Of a DNA stretch of 64,000 nucleotides, positions 22,416 to 33,055 are shown piece after piece; the stretch's first letter is position 1, and each line of letters begins with the position of its first letter. This DNA is from Tridacna crocea. Lineage: Eukaryota > Mollusca > Bivalvia > Cardiida > Cardiidae. The stretch lies in assembly GCA_943736015.1 (NCBI GenBank), contig OX031069.1, positions 41,202,728 to 41,266,727 on the forward strand, read 5' to 3'. The notes beneath the pieces were generated by a model. That model was not told where the DNA came from, did no database searches, and was given only the letters and a program-made list of their open reading frames with translations. The position numbers and the translations under genes are program-made.

Positions 22416-22908
22416 TAAAATTCGCATCAGTTGAATACTGAAGTCACTTACTGAAGTCACTCACTCGTGTACCGTCAAGATTTCACACCGAAAATTTGGC
22501 GGCAATTTGAATAGAATGACATTTAAAATGAAACTATACAGAGAAAACAACACTTCTTATCAGATGGTTATTTCTTCAACAACATCAGATTCTAGTCTGG
22601 CAACATCGACAGCTTTTACAGAGGCTGTTGACCGTAAATGTTCACCGTGCATTTCTTTGCATAAAAGATCTAACAGTTTTTTTTTTGTAACTAGACAATT
22701 CTAAACATATCTGGAGGCGTACGACTTAAATAATTTCGGTTGTGAAAAGTAAAAAAAAAATTTCATTCCTGTAGCTAGTACGACCAGCGGCCTCAGAACT
22801 GCTCGAGCTGAGCACAACAACCGTATGATTCAGTGAGTTACTCCGCGCCAGCACTAAATAAGTGTAGCTGACTTGGACATCTGATAGACCTATATTTTCT
22901 TAAAAGCA

Positions 22909-23190
22909 TTAACTCCTCTCAATCCCGACTTTTGACGACCCTGGGGAAGAAGCATTTTAAAAACATTGTAGGAAAAGGAGAAAATGCTGGTAACCAGCAT
23001 TTTCTCCTTTTCTTACAATGTTTTCAAAAGGCTTCTTCCTCAGAGTCGTAACCAGCATTTTCTCCTTTTCTCCACAATGTTTTCTACCCTTCCCATGATA
23101 AATTTCAATTTTTGAGTCGCATTTATTTTGTTGTCTGCAAATGCTTTCAATTTCGACAAGTCCAAAACTTTGTCGTTTGGTAAAGCATTA
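22909..23190 (+). mobile_element. Family A MITE with internal partial duplication
   Basis: TTAA at 22909-22912. After the first hairpin, part of the left flank and the right hairpin arm recur (cagagtcgtaaccagcattt), making it about 280 bp. Right end ttgtcgtttggtaaagc. Confidence 0.75.
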
Positions 23191-23224
23191 CCTATTAAAG
23201 CGCCTTTCACTACTAGATTTAACT

Positions 23225-23292
23225 TTACGGCGATTTTAGATCAAAATTAGACTACACAAAAGTCTGATCTTTGATTCACTCTGTCTGCTTTG
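23225..23292. repeat. Degenerate family B core
   Basis: tagatcaaaattagactaca / aagtctgatctttgattca keeps the order of the hairpin only. Confidence 0.4.
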
Positions 23293-23689
23293 TTGATACA
23301 TCCTAGAAAAAAAAAGCCACATTGGAGATGCAATTATTGTAGGGTTTTTTTAGCTCTGACCTAAAATTTGCTGTTTGATTTATTCGGTGCTTTAAAATTT
23401 GTTATCAGATTTTTTATATGATATAAAAGCTCAAAAACGTCGTACCCGTGAAATTTATTTGCATATAACGACATTAGAGTGGAGGCTGAGTTTGATGAAA
23501 AAAAAAAACTGAATGCACGTCTTTTTGAACATTTGATGTAAATCATTACTATACTGCAAAAAAAATTCTCGTGATCTGATTGGTTAACATGCTGGGAACA
23601 TATATATCATGTTCCCTGGCAAAAACCACGTAAAGCCAGTTTCTCTTTTTAGTGCCCAGTAAACCTCACTACAAGTGCAACAAAACATC

Positions 23690-24028
23690 CAAAATGGCGG
23701 CGTAGATTGATCACCAGACTGCACATTTATGCACCAAACTGCACGTTTCAGTGACGTCAGTTTCCAGTGACGTCAGTTTTCATTGAATCGGGGCACACAC
23801 AACATACTCGATTCGTGAAATTATAAAACAGGAAATTTTCGCTTAACAGGCTTTGAAAGGGTAAGACTTTGCAGTATAAAAATTCGTTGTACGGTCAGGT
23901 GGCAGGGGACTTGGAAACTTGTTCACGGCTGTGATGAATCATGTCGCCACCTCGCTTTCGGCTCGGGGCGACATGATTAACTACAGCCGTGAACAAGTTT
24001 GCAAGTCCCCTGCCACCTGACCGTACAA
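23690..24028. repeat. Family F repeat with long terminal hairpin (reference entry)
   Basis: A left block has caaaatggcggcg, ctgcacgtttcagtgacgtc, cagtgacgtcagttttcatt and gaatcggggc. The hairpin at 23888-24028 has arms of about 65 bp, near-perfect: ttgtacggtcaggtggcagg, gacttggaaacttgttcac, ggctgtgatgaatcatgtcg, and complements. Related copies at 49.9, 57.0 and 59.5 kb. Confidence 0.75.
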
Positions 24029-24304
24029 CTAATAATGTACCTTTCGAATGGCGATAGGAATCTTTAATGTTCAATATTACCTTACATAATATGCATGTGA
24101 AAAAACTATTCCCCGACTTTTTCAGTGGTATAAATGTATAAACAATATACTTTAATAGATATATTTAAAAGTGTATATTATATAATGATACACCGTGCAT
24201 AACTGAAATAAGACAAGGTGTTACTCCACTACTCTTACAAACCTTAATGGGAAGGAAATATTTTTTATTTCTCCTTTTGGCAAAATATTTACGAAACTCA
24301 AGGG

Positions 24305-24765
24305 TAACAACCTACGTCACAGGTAGTGATATCTGACCTGCGCATTTTCGTAACTTATATAAAAAAGTAAGTACGATATCAAGATAGAATGAGGCTGGCT
24401 TGGGTGGATACAAACGGACTACAAAGACTCTCATGTATTTATCAAATACATTAGATGAATACATTTAATATTCTGATGTTTTAGACAGGAAGCAGATGTC
24501 TATATGCACAAACACTTTGACCAAATATTAAAAAAGTGATTGGGTTTTAATAGTTGGTCGAAGTCTATTCCATTGTTATAAGTAGTTAACAAAAGCTTTG
24601 ACAGGAAATAAATGTCCCTAGGCATTGTACGCTTTGGAGGTCTAAAGACTTTTTCAGATCATTTAAAGGAACGATTTTAAAAATAGTCTTACCAAACACG
24701 CACACTGACATTATAACAAGGGTCCGATATCACTACCTGTGACGTCACACTGACGTACGTTGTGA
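24305..24765. mobile_element. Family K element, second copy
   Basis: Left end agggtaacaacctacgtcac then aggtagtgatatc; right end gatatcactacctgtgacgt then acgttgtgagggg. About 460 bp, like the copy at 10387. The interior is AT-rich and non-coding. Confidence 0.55.
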
Positions 24766-25375
24766 GGGGTGAAACCGGTCTACCGTACGACCAAAAATAA
24801 AAGTCGTTGGTTGTCATATTCCATCTTCGCGTGCCAAGTTTATGATCACTACGTGGATCTTACCTCGGCTGATTGAGCCCGATTTCGAGATTCCTGCGAT
24901 GCGCCCTCTATTGGATGCTGGTTATTACCTCCCTTTACATTATATTTCTAAAAGCAAATGAAATATCGTTTTACAAACCGCTTACGAATACACATGAAGC
25001 GGTAAGCAAACATCAACATGGGTTTCCATATTTACCTTCTATTCGAAAGGTAGCGACCTTGTTCTATTTTTATCTGAAAGATGAAACGGTACGAGCGATT
25101 TCATTCGTTGCAGCTAGAGCTGGCTGCATCTAATGAAAAAGCTTATCGGGTAAATGTAAAAATCAAGCTCGATACGCAAAAGGTAGAGTAACGTAGTGAA
25201 TCATCAGCCTTGGCTTGCGAAGATGGTCATATTCATGCTAGAGTTGAAAAAGGTCAAAGCACAAGAAAAGAATTACCGCAACGTTAGGCTAATGTTTTAC
25301 GACACTTAGTAAGAAAATTAAAAAAAAAAACTGGAAAAAGCAACGACTGTTTGGTTTAACGGTACTATAACATCT

Positions 25376-25436
25376 TTTCCACCCATTACGACACAATTCC
25401 GACTTTTAATGACATTGACAAAGGCGGCTTTTGAGT
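25376..25436 (+). repeat. Family A left-end fragment
   Basis: cccattacgacacaattccg and cttttaatgacattgac match the left end only. Confidence 0.5.
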
Positions 25437-25735
25437 TACAGTCCAGTCGTTTTCGGTAATTTCCCATGGCGTCCACCTCTGCGTAATAGCAACACGTCAC
25501 AGTATGACGTAAATCGCGAGAAATATAGGGTAAATTACGTCACATTTCCACCTGGTTGAATGACACGCGTTGTTTACCTAGGTAGCTAGTTCGCTGGAAC
25601 TAGTTTTTCCGCCTTCGATCGATGACTTAGAAATAAGATCGGCATTTTCTACAGGTCGCAATCATAAAATATATAAAAAAAATATTCCACTGCTATTTCT
25701 CGATAAACTACCGAAAAATCGTGAAATAAAATCTT
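25437..25735 (+). repeat. Family E repeat, 5'-truncated
   Basis: Blocks in order: tgcgtaatagcaacac, cagtatgacgtaaatcgcga, attacgtcacatttccacc, gtttacctaggtagc, actgctatttctcgataaac. The terminal hairpin part is missing. Confidence 0.6.
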
Positions 25736-25948
25736 TCATTGCACTGTCGGTAAATCTGTTAGTATCTGGCAGGGAAGTGAATTTTAGAACTAGGCAAAAA
25801 GTTGCCAAGTCGCTCTTTAAATTGTTCACTTATTAACCTGGTTTTGAAATTACCTTTTTTGTATGCGAATATCGCTTTGACCAAGGACACAATAACAGAT
25901 TTCATCTTCCACATGTTTATTTGACATACATTTGATGGTATTGTATTT

Positions 25949-26447
25949 AGCATTTTACCACATAATCCCGACTTTCTACGACCCTGAAGGAAAAGCTTTT
26001 TGAAAACATTGAGGGAAAAGGAGAAAATGCTGGTAACCCGCATTTTCTCCTTTTCCAACAATGTTTTTTACCGTATCAAAGATAAAATCACATAATTATT
26101 AAGCTATATTTAATTTGCCCGCCCGGGTTGCTCAGTAGTGAGTGAGACTTATGGCCAGGTAGTTGTGAGTTGATACCAGATTCGGTTTAGGCGAACTTTC
26201 TTTCCGACGTATTTTCGCCTCTCACCTCTGCTGAAGCATGTGAGAAAAGTAGTCGGTGGCTTTGGAAAGAAAGTTGTGTTAGTATACTAGTGTGAGAAAG
26301 CCAGGAAACACATGTATGTACGCCACCGACCGCCGTGGTATGATTGTAGCTGTTAATATGGCAACCAACCAACCAACATGTAATTTGTCGTAGCACATAC
26401 TGTCAATTCAGCCCTGTCAAAAATTTTGTCGTTTGGTAAAGAGTTAA
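25949..26447 (+). mobile_element. Family A MITE interrupted by an S2 SINE
   Basis: Left part and hairpin at 25949-26090 (gagaaaatgctggtaacccg). The right third resumes at 26381 (taatttgtcgtagcacatac) and ends gtcgtttggtaaagag TTAA at 26444-26447. Removing the SINE leaves an element of near-normal length. Confidence 0.8.
26118..26380 (+). mobile_element. S2 SINE nested in a family A MITE
   Basis: Head cccgggttgctcagtagtga (A box) and gtgagttgataccaga (weakened B box); tail caaccaaccaaccaac. Flanked by taatttg at 26111-26117 and 26381-26387, a 7-bp target duplication inside the MITE. Confidence 0.85.
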
Positions 26448-26666
26448 CCCATTACCACACAATCCTTACTTTTGACGCCCCTGAAAAAGAACCCTTTTGA
26501 AAACACTGTAGGAAAAGGAGAAAATGCTGGTAACCAGCATTTTCTCCTTTTCCCACAGTGTTTTCTACCCTCCCCATAACAAATTTCAATTTTTCAATCA
26601 TTTTGTCGTCTGCAAATGCTTTCAATTTGAACCAGTCTTAAATTTTGTCGTGTGGTAAACAGTTAA
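26444..26666 (+). mobile_element. Family A MITE sharing a TTAA with its neighbour
   Basis: Starts at the same TTAA (26444-26447) that closes the previous copy and ends at TTAA 26663-26666. Hairpin near-perfect. Two elements therefore sit head to tail on one target duplication. Confidence 0.85.
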
Positions 26667-26699
26667 ATCAAAATGCATCCTAACACCCAAGTTTGTATA

Positions 26700-26790
26700 C
26701 TTTTGTCTTCTATCTGGCCTTTATTTTTCCCCTGGGAATGCTTTTAAATGGACGCTTCTTAAGTTTTTGTCGTCTGGTAAAGAGTTTAAA
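26700..26790 (+). repeat. Family A right-end fragment
   Basis: tgggaatgcttttaaatgga then gtcgtctggtaaagagttta. The left two thirds are missing. Confidence 0.55.
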
Positions 26791-27124
26791 GATGGGGTTT
26801 ATATGCAAATACAATGGGTATTGATACCGTTCCCTTACAACGATCAATTATAGATATGGAAATTTGTCTTGAAGGAGTGGCTCTAATAATTATTCAAGTT
26901 ATCAATGAAAATTGCTCGCAAACGTCCTTGGGCCGGGAAGAACATTAAGAAACAAAAAACTGGCAAAACTTGTCAATGGAAACCAGACTGTTGCGGGACA
27001 AAAATAACGCCTTTCATCGTGTGATTCATGGGCCAATAGTTTTAACTTTCACGGCTACGACAAAGTTGGCTTTCAGCGCTAGGTCAAGTCATATAGCTTC
27101 GTCAGCAAGTTTCCTTTTCTTGTT

Positions 27125-27345
27125 TGTTTGTTTGTTAGGCGTTTAACGCCAATTTCAACCTTACTTCAATTATACCATGGTTACCAGCATTTTATGCTTT
27201 TCCCACAATGTTTTCTATAGACTTCTTTCTCAAAGTCAGAATTGTGTGGTAAAGAGTTAAACACTGTTTCGACAATGATTATTTGAGAAAGCAACCGGTT
27301 TCTTGAAAAAACTGTTATAGAAGTGGAGTGGACTGGTGAGTGAAG
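27125..27345. repeat. Scrambled S1 SINE pieces around a family A fragment
   Basis: 27133-27175 is an S1 tail in minus orientation (aggcgtttaacgccaatttc). 27180-27262 is a family A hairpin arm plus end (gtgtggtaaagagttaa). 27263-27345 is an S1 body piece in plus orientation (tttcgacaatgattatttga). A rearranged junction rather than one clean insertion. Confidence 0.5.
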
Positions 27346-27467
27346 CATCAGGAAACCATGGGTTTCAGGCAATATTTCCTAATGGCCTTTACGAAAACGT
27401 CGATATATAGAGTTTATTTCATCAGCTTGTGGTTAATATTTGGAAATATTTGCCGAAAAAGAGAAAG

Positions 27468-27525
27468 GTATGCGAAAATAACGAGTGCCGTACGGCATTA
27501 TTTTCGCGGACCTTTCCCTTTTGAA
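27468..27525. repeat. Small inverted repeat
   Basis: gaaaggtatgcgaaaataac and its complement flank GTGCCGTACGGCAT. No other copy seen. Confidence 0.55.
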
Positions 27526-27689
27526 ACTAGTGATCTCAAGTCAATTGACCAGGTTTTCGGCAGTGGGAAAATATTCACTTTGACGGGGAAATAATTCCCC
27601 CAGCTTAAATGACTCCATTTCTTTACCCATGACATTTCTAAAATAGATACATGAAGTATAATTTAAAACTATATTTATCGATGATTTAG

Positions 27690-27790
27690 TAAGTCTACGG
27701 CCCCTAACTCTCATATTAAAAGACGGAAACTGCCGAAATTGGCCGAATAGCCTTAACGAACACGTCGACGTTTACCGATTATTTTGGGGA
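27690..27790 (+). repeat. Single unit of the 12.85-kb tandem repeat
   Basis: gtctacggcccctaactctc, attaaaagacggaaactgcc and gccgaatagcc match the array. It holds an unfilled TTAA used as the empty-site comparison for the 13041 MITE. Confidence 0.65.
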
Positions 27791-28424
27791 CGTAGACCTT
27801 AATTGCATACTTTTAAGTCTAATTTTGCATTAAGGAAGCAACTCGATTTCTGACTGTAAGAACTTAGATATTAGCTTCAATCTTTGACATATTGTTAACT
27901 AATAAAAGTGGAACTCAGACAACATGGGCAGAAAACCATCAAAGAATTTTTGCACAGTTATTTCCCTTTTTTGACTCAGAATCAGCACTTGCAGCCTAGC
28001 GCTTGCATTTGCATTACATGCAATGCTCTTTTTTCTTTATGTCATAATCGTTTAAAATTGAGCGGGTTTCCAAAAAAAGAAAAGCGAAAAAACAAAACAA
28101 AACAAACAAACAAACAAACAAACAGAAAGAAAATCGTTCAATAAGTAGACTGCATCATTTAGTCGTAGTAAAATCTGGAATAAGATCAAGAATTCCATTG
28201 AAGCAGAGAATATATTTACGAGAATGTATTAGTTTCATATCGTGTCCAAGTGACGTTCGTCATTTACTTAGAAGAAGGTTGGTAGAGCTCGTTTTCTTCG
28301 TAGAACAGTTTCCATTAATCATTGGACATTTACATAGCACATAGAAAAAGCTTTGTTAGCATCCCAGGCTCTTAACCTTTAACACTTTTTCAACCAATTG
28401 GAAGCATGTTATATTGACCTTCAG

Positions 28425-28520
28425 AAAAACGGTTATGAAAAAATGTAGGAAAAGGAAAAAATGCTGGTATCCAGCCTTTTCTCCTTTGCCCACAATTTTT
28501 TCTACAATTTGAAAGATGAA
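28425..28520. repeat. Family A core, diverged
   Basis: gtaggaaaaggaaaaaatgc, tggtatccagccttttctcc: hairpin with a few mismatches, ends lost. Confidence 0.5.
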
Positions 28521-28650
28521 TCGTTTCTTTAGTGTAATATTTAAAGGTCGCGTTTACTCTAATTGACATCTTTAATATTGTTTTTTAATTCATTTTTCTT
28601 CCTACGTATTTTATCCCATTAAACGACTTATAGGAACATCCATAATTTAC

Positions 28651-29480
28651 TCATCGGTAAATGGCGTGTATCATCGACGTGTTCGTCAAGGCTTTTCGGC
28701 CAGTCTCCCCTAACTCATCGGTAAATGGCGTGTATCATCGACGTGCTCGTCAAGGCTGTTCGGCCGGTCTCTCCCTAACTCATCGGTAAATGGCGTGTAT
28801 CATCGACGTGCTCGTCAAGGCTGTTCGGCCGGTCTCTCCCCCAACTCATCGGTAAATGGCGTGTATCATCGACGTGCTCGTCAAGGCTGTTCGGCCGGTC
28901 TCTCCCCCAACTCATCGGTAAATGGCGTGTATCATCGACGTGCTCGTCAAGGCTTTTCGGCCGGTCTCCCCTAACTCATCGGTAAATGACGTGTATCATC
29001 GACGTGCTCGTCAAGGCTTTTCGGCCGGTCTCCCCCCCAACTCATCGGTAAATGACGTGTATCATCGACGTGCTCGTCAAGGCTATTCGGCCGGTCTCCC
29101 CCCCAACTCATCGGTAAATGACGTGTATCATCGACGTGCTCGTCAAGGCTATTCGGCCGGTCTCTCCCCCAACTCATCGGTAAATGACGTGTATCATCGA
29201 CGTGCTCGTCAAGGCTATTCGGCCGGTCTCTCCCCCAACTCATCGGTAAATGACGTGTATCATCGACGTGCTCGTCAAGGCTGTTCGGCCGGTCTCTCCC
29301 CCAACTCATCGGTAAATGACGTGTATCATCGACGTGCTCGTCAAGGCTGTTCGGCCGGTCTCTCCCCCAACTCATCGGTAAATGACGTCTATCATCGACG
29401 TGCTCGTCAAGGCTACTCGGCCGGTCTCTCCCCCAACTCATCGGTAAATGACGTCTATCATCGACGTGCTCGTCAAGGCT
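28651..29480. repeat. 64-66-bp minisatellite, 13 units
   Basis: Unit starts (tcatcgg) at 28651, 28715, 28780, 28846, 28912, 28976, 29042, 29108, 29174, 29240, 29306, 29372 and 29438. The last eight units are spaced exactly 66 bp, which keeps both strands open over 150 to 196 codons. CpG-rich (atcgacg, tcgtc, cggccgg). The base change aaatggcg to aaatgacg begins at unit 6, and gtgt to gtct marks the last two units. Confidence 0.95.
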
Positions 29481-31039
29481 TTTTTAAGTATTTTTTCCTT
29501 TCTCTAACTTAAAAGAAAAAAAAGGTAAAAAGTCATCAAAATTGAAAAAAAAAAAACACACACACACACTCGAAGAATTGATGATAGCTCACTGACAAGG
29601 TGCATGTTTTGTATACGAAGATACCTTGGCCACGAAAGCCAGTGTTAATCAAAGCGTGTAGAACGCTGAAGTGGTATTAGTCAAGGAACCAATTGTCTGG
29701 AATAAATAGTTTGAAAGAAAAAGATGTTGTTATATTGGCTTGAAAATGAACCTACTAGACAAATGATTTCCTTTTTGGTTGAACGCAGAGTGCTCATGAC
29801 AAAGTTTGGATTATTTGTGTAATGTTGGTCTCCCTTCGATCATTAGGAAGTCAGGAGTAACGTCCCTCGACAATAAGATGCATGATGGATAGAGAGAACA
29901 ACCATGTGAATATATGGAATGAAATTAAGTTTGTACCTGAAAACTATGATTTTGAAATATCTTTAACTGTTTTAACATGTAATTCCCAACATTACAATCA
30001 ATTATTTCGATCTATAAATATTCATGAGCCATTAAATGGAGTAGCGCACAATCATAGGATGAACTAGCCGTGGTACGAACTTGTTTTGGAACGAAAAAGC
30101 CCAGGACCAAGCGATCGGTAATCAAATTTTGTATCATTGCGCCAATAGAAGGCTATGAGCAAGTAAATCTACTTTCTCTCTTAAGAAGTAGTATTTTCAC
30201 AGTCGATGGCCTCACCCGGTGAATTTTAACATGTCATTTCTAATCACATATCTGAGTGCTACCGAAAAACTTATTTGCCTGTGAAAATTGGGTTTAGTTC
30301 CTTCGCCTTTTCTTTTCACAAAATATGGTATTCAAAGTTCAATATTTAACTCATAGTGGTATTGTCTTTGAAAAGTACCACAAAAATAGAGGAGGCAATC
30401 AGATGCGTACGCAAAGGAGATAGTAAACAAAACTGTTTTCTACATATTCAATGGCTCACTTCGTATTTACCCTCGTTGTCCTAAAGGGCACGGGACTTCA
30501 AAAATTAAGATTTAGTTGAAATTTATATCTATTCTGATTATTTGACTTAAATTCACAGGTCAACAAAACTTTTAGCCGCAATGGAATAAACTTTTAGCCG
30601 CAATGGAATATTTCTCAGAGGGAGGTATTTTATAGTACTACAGAATCTTCCGTCGAGCTCCAGAAAGAATGAATGATTTTGATTTCAAAATTTTAAGAAA
30701 AAAATCCTTCTCAGCTAAACAATATGTTATGGGTACTTATTCGAAACGATTCTAATGAGAACCTACAACATAGGATTTGGAAGAGAAATAAAAGAATTAG
30801 AATACCATCACTCCCTCTTAGCTACTAAATTTTATCGTCAGCGCCTGTTTTCATTAGTGTTATTGCTTATGGTTCGTCATAAAAGGCTACACGAAGACAA
30901 CTTTGATGTACAGTTTCCTTTATTTCTATCCGCGACCCTCTTTCTAGCAGTACTTGTAGTTTTAGTGCACCAAGGTGAATGCGAAGACCTGTCTGACTTG
31001 TATCTATTGATTTCTTACCGTAGATCTCTTTCTTTTGCG
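29481..31039. other. Unassigned sequence
   Basis: No gene or recognised repeat. A short (CA)n lies at about 29556-29570. Around 30580-30612, cttttagccgcaatggaata is directly duplicated. Open frames here show no gene-like features. Confidence 0.45.
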
Positions 31040-31260
31040 TTAACCATTTACCACACAATGACGACTCTTAACACCCAATAAAGAAGAAGCCTTTAGAAAA
31101 CATTATGGGAAAAGGACGAAATGTTGATAACCAGCATTTTCTCCTTTTCCCACAAATTTTTCTGTCCTATAAAAGCAAAATTGCACTATATGAGCCACTT
31201 CAAAATTGGCATCTGCAAATGCTTTCAATTTGGATTGGTCTAAAAAATGGACAACGGGTT
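31040..31260 (+). mobile_element. Family A MITE
   Basis: TTAA at 31040-31043 then CCATTTACCACACAATG. Hairpin has a few mismatches (gacgaaatgttgataacc). The right end merges with the next copy near gggttgatatatta. Confidence 0.7.
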
Positions 31261-31261
31261 G

Positions 31262-31477
31262 ATATATTACCGAACGACAAAATTTAGACTGGTCCAAATT
31301 GACAGCATTTGCAGACGACAAATCAAAGATAGCTCAACTGCTGGAAATTGTCCTTCATAGAATAGAAAAGATTGTGGAAATTGGAGAAAATGCTGGTTAC
31401 CAGTATTTTCTTCTTTTTTACCATGTTCCCTATAAAGTCTCCTTTCCAAAATCCGGAATAGTTTGGAAAATGGTTAA
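31262..31477 (-). mobile_element. Family A MITE
   Basis: Left end attaccgaacgacaaaattt, diverged hairpin (gagaaaatgctggttaccag versus tattttcttctttttta). Right end GTTTGGAAAATGG and TTAA at 31474-31477. Opposite orientation to its neighbour. Confidence 0.65.
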
Positions 31478-31489
31478 ATAGCAAACCCT

Positions 31490-31521
31490 TCAATGAATGA
31501 ATGAATGAATGAATGAATGAA
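31490..31521. repeat. (GAAT)n microsatellite
   Basis: About seven atga units, placed between two family A copies. Confidence 0.85.
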
Positions 31522-31524
31522 TAG

Positions 31525-31735
31525 GAAGAAACATTCGTAAACAATGTCGAAAGGGAGAAACTGCTAATAAGTGTTTTTCTCCCTTTTTCTGCAATTTTTG
31601 CGACCGCTTCAAACTCAGTCTAAGAATATGAGGAACTCTTTATTTTCTCGTTTGGAGTTGCTCTCTGTATGGACGAATCTAATATATTGTCGTATGGACG
31701 AATCTTATATATTGTCGTATGGAAAAGAAGCTAAA
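31525..31735 (+). repeat. Degenerate family A copy
   Basis: aacaatgtcgaaagggagaa / ctccctttttctgcaatttt hairpin remnant. Right end duplicated (gtcgtatggacgaatct and gtcgtatggaaaagaag). Confidence 0.45.
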
Positions 31736-31797
31736 TGTTCATAAATTTACTGAAATTCGTTTGTGTGATTAATAACAAACAGTTTTTTTAACAGGAG

Positions 31798-32014
31798 TTA
31801 ACCGTAATCCTGTTAAATAAATAAAAAGAAAATTTCAAGCCAAAAGTAAAACTCCATATTTTGTAATTCTAGAGCTTTTTTTTTTTAATCTGAAATTATG
31901 TCTTTATCGGACAGTGTAGATCAAAGATCAAGACTGCACGTTCTGTGCAGTCTGGTCTTGATCTACAATGTACGCCAAAGGTCTGTATGTTGCGCTTAGA
32001 TTCCTTGGGGTTAA
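31798..32014 (+). mobile_element. Family B MITE with TTAA ends (reference entry)
   Basis: TTAA at 31798-31801 and 32011-32014. The ends of the family are CCCTTATCCTG and its near-complement CCTAAGGG, here drifted. The centre is a hairpin of arms gtgtagatcaaagatcaaga and gtctggtcttgatctaca with loop cgttctg. TTAA targets and CCC ends again fit piggyBac-type transposition, but the sequence is unlike family A. No coding frame. Confidence 0.8.
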
Positions 32015-32234
32015 GTGCAGAGCTACATCCAGACACATGCTGCGTTCAAGAGCATATAAGTGCATGAACGTTATAGTCAAGTTAGACCGCTGTAAATGAA
32101 TGGCGTTCTTCTATTTATGAATCGCATACATAGTTCTAAATCCGACATTTAAAATCACCAAAAGCAAACTCCACCTGTTTCTTCATCAAACGTTTGTAGA
32201 CAAAGACACAGAGAATATAAATTATGTTTATTTT

Positions 32235-32735
32235 AGAGTAAGATTGAAATTTAATTCAAGAAGTGACCATCATCGTTATTACGTACTTTCACAACTGACG
32301 CACTCACAAAGCAAAATGATTTACTACTGTTGATGTTTACGAGATGAAATAAACATCGATCTTTTACTAAAAAAAAAAAGGCAAATGTTTTATTTATTTC
32401 ATGCTTCAAAACTTTTTTTTTTATTTTCACCAAAATCCAGCGCAGTTGTTTACGGTTATCCCTCTGCACGTAACAATACGTTACAGCATTACGTACAGCC
32501 TGAGACATTTAGAGTAAATGTGCATAAATTATGTCAAAAATTCGTCTTGTTGAATGACAAGCACTGTTTACCTAGGTAACGAGTGCCTGGGAACTACTGT
32601 TTCCGCCATCAGTTGAAGAGTTTGAAAAATATGAACTCTGTATTTTTCACTGCTCCTAACCATGAAATATAATACCATTTTCTACCAATATTTTTCGATA
32701 AACTATCGAAAAGTATGATATAAAAACGATTCTTT
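32235..32735 (+). repeat. Family E repeat
   Basis: Hairpin part ttgatgtttacgagatgaaa with aaacatcgatcttttac, then cgtaacaatacgttacagca, gtttacctaggtaac and ccaatatttttcgataaact. Closest to the 25.4-kb copy. Confidence 0.6.
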
Positions 32736-32991
32736 GTCTTACCTTATCCTATCTTTGTCCTTACTCTAAGCCTCTCTTTCCGTCCGACGACAAATGTAGA
32801 ACGGACAGTAATATGAACGGACAGAACAGACGGACAGATTTCATTTAAACTTGATACGTTACGACAGACGGCTTCAGTATCACGTGTAGATCATATGGAC
32901 GGCGTATATCAACCTTTTGAGACTTATTGACCATTTCGTTTTTTTTTTCTGACTTTTACTTATCAACTAATGAGAATATAACAATTGAGCC

Positions 32992-33055
32992 ATGCTCTTG
33001 GAAAAGGGGGCTTAATGCATCTGCAAAAAATTTCGGTCCATTCTGTACACAAGGA
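32992..33055. repeat. Family G fragment
   Basis: catgctcttggaaaaggggg and taatgcatctgcaaaaaatt match the left part of the 10.9-kb copy. The hairpin is missing. Confidence 0.5.

Noticed and set aside
24873-25133. 86-codon frame with a hydrophobic start (LYWMLVITSLYIIFL)
   Set aside because: A membrane-like start arises easily in AT-rich DNA. No promoter, no downstream exon signal and no recognisable domain.
26118-26380. A functional tRNA gene
   Set aside because: Only the internal promoter boxes are tRNA-like. There is no acceptor stem and the sequence continues into a SINE body with target duplications.
28651-29480. A CRISPR array
   Set aside because: Units are contiguous with no unique spacers, and the DNA is eukaryotic.
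28922-29512. A 196-codon open frame, and its 156-codon counterpart on the other strand, as a repeat protein gene
   Set aside because: Both exist only because the minisatellite period is 66 bp, a multiple of three without stops. The left units (64-65 bp) break the frame, and there is no promoter or splice context.
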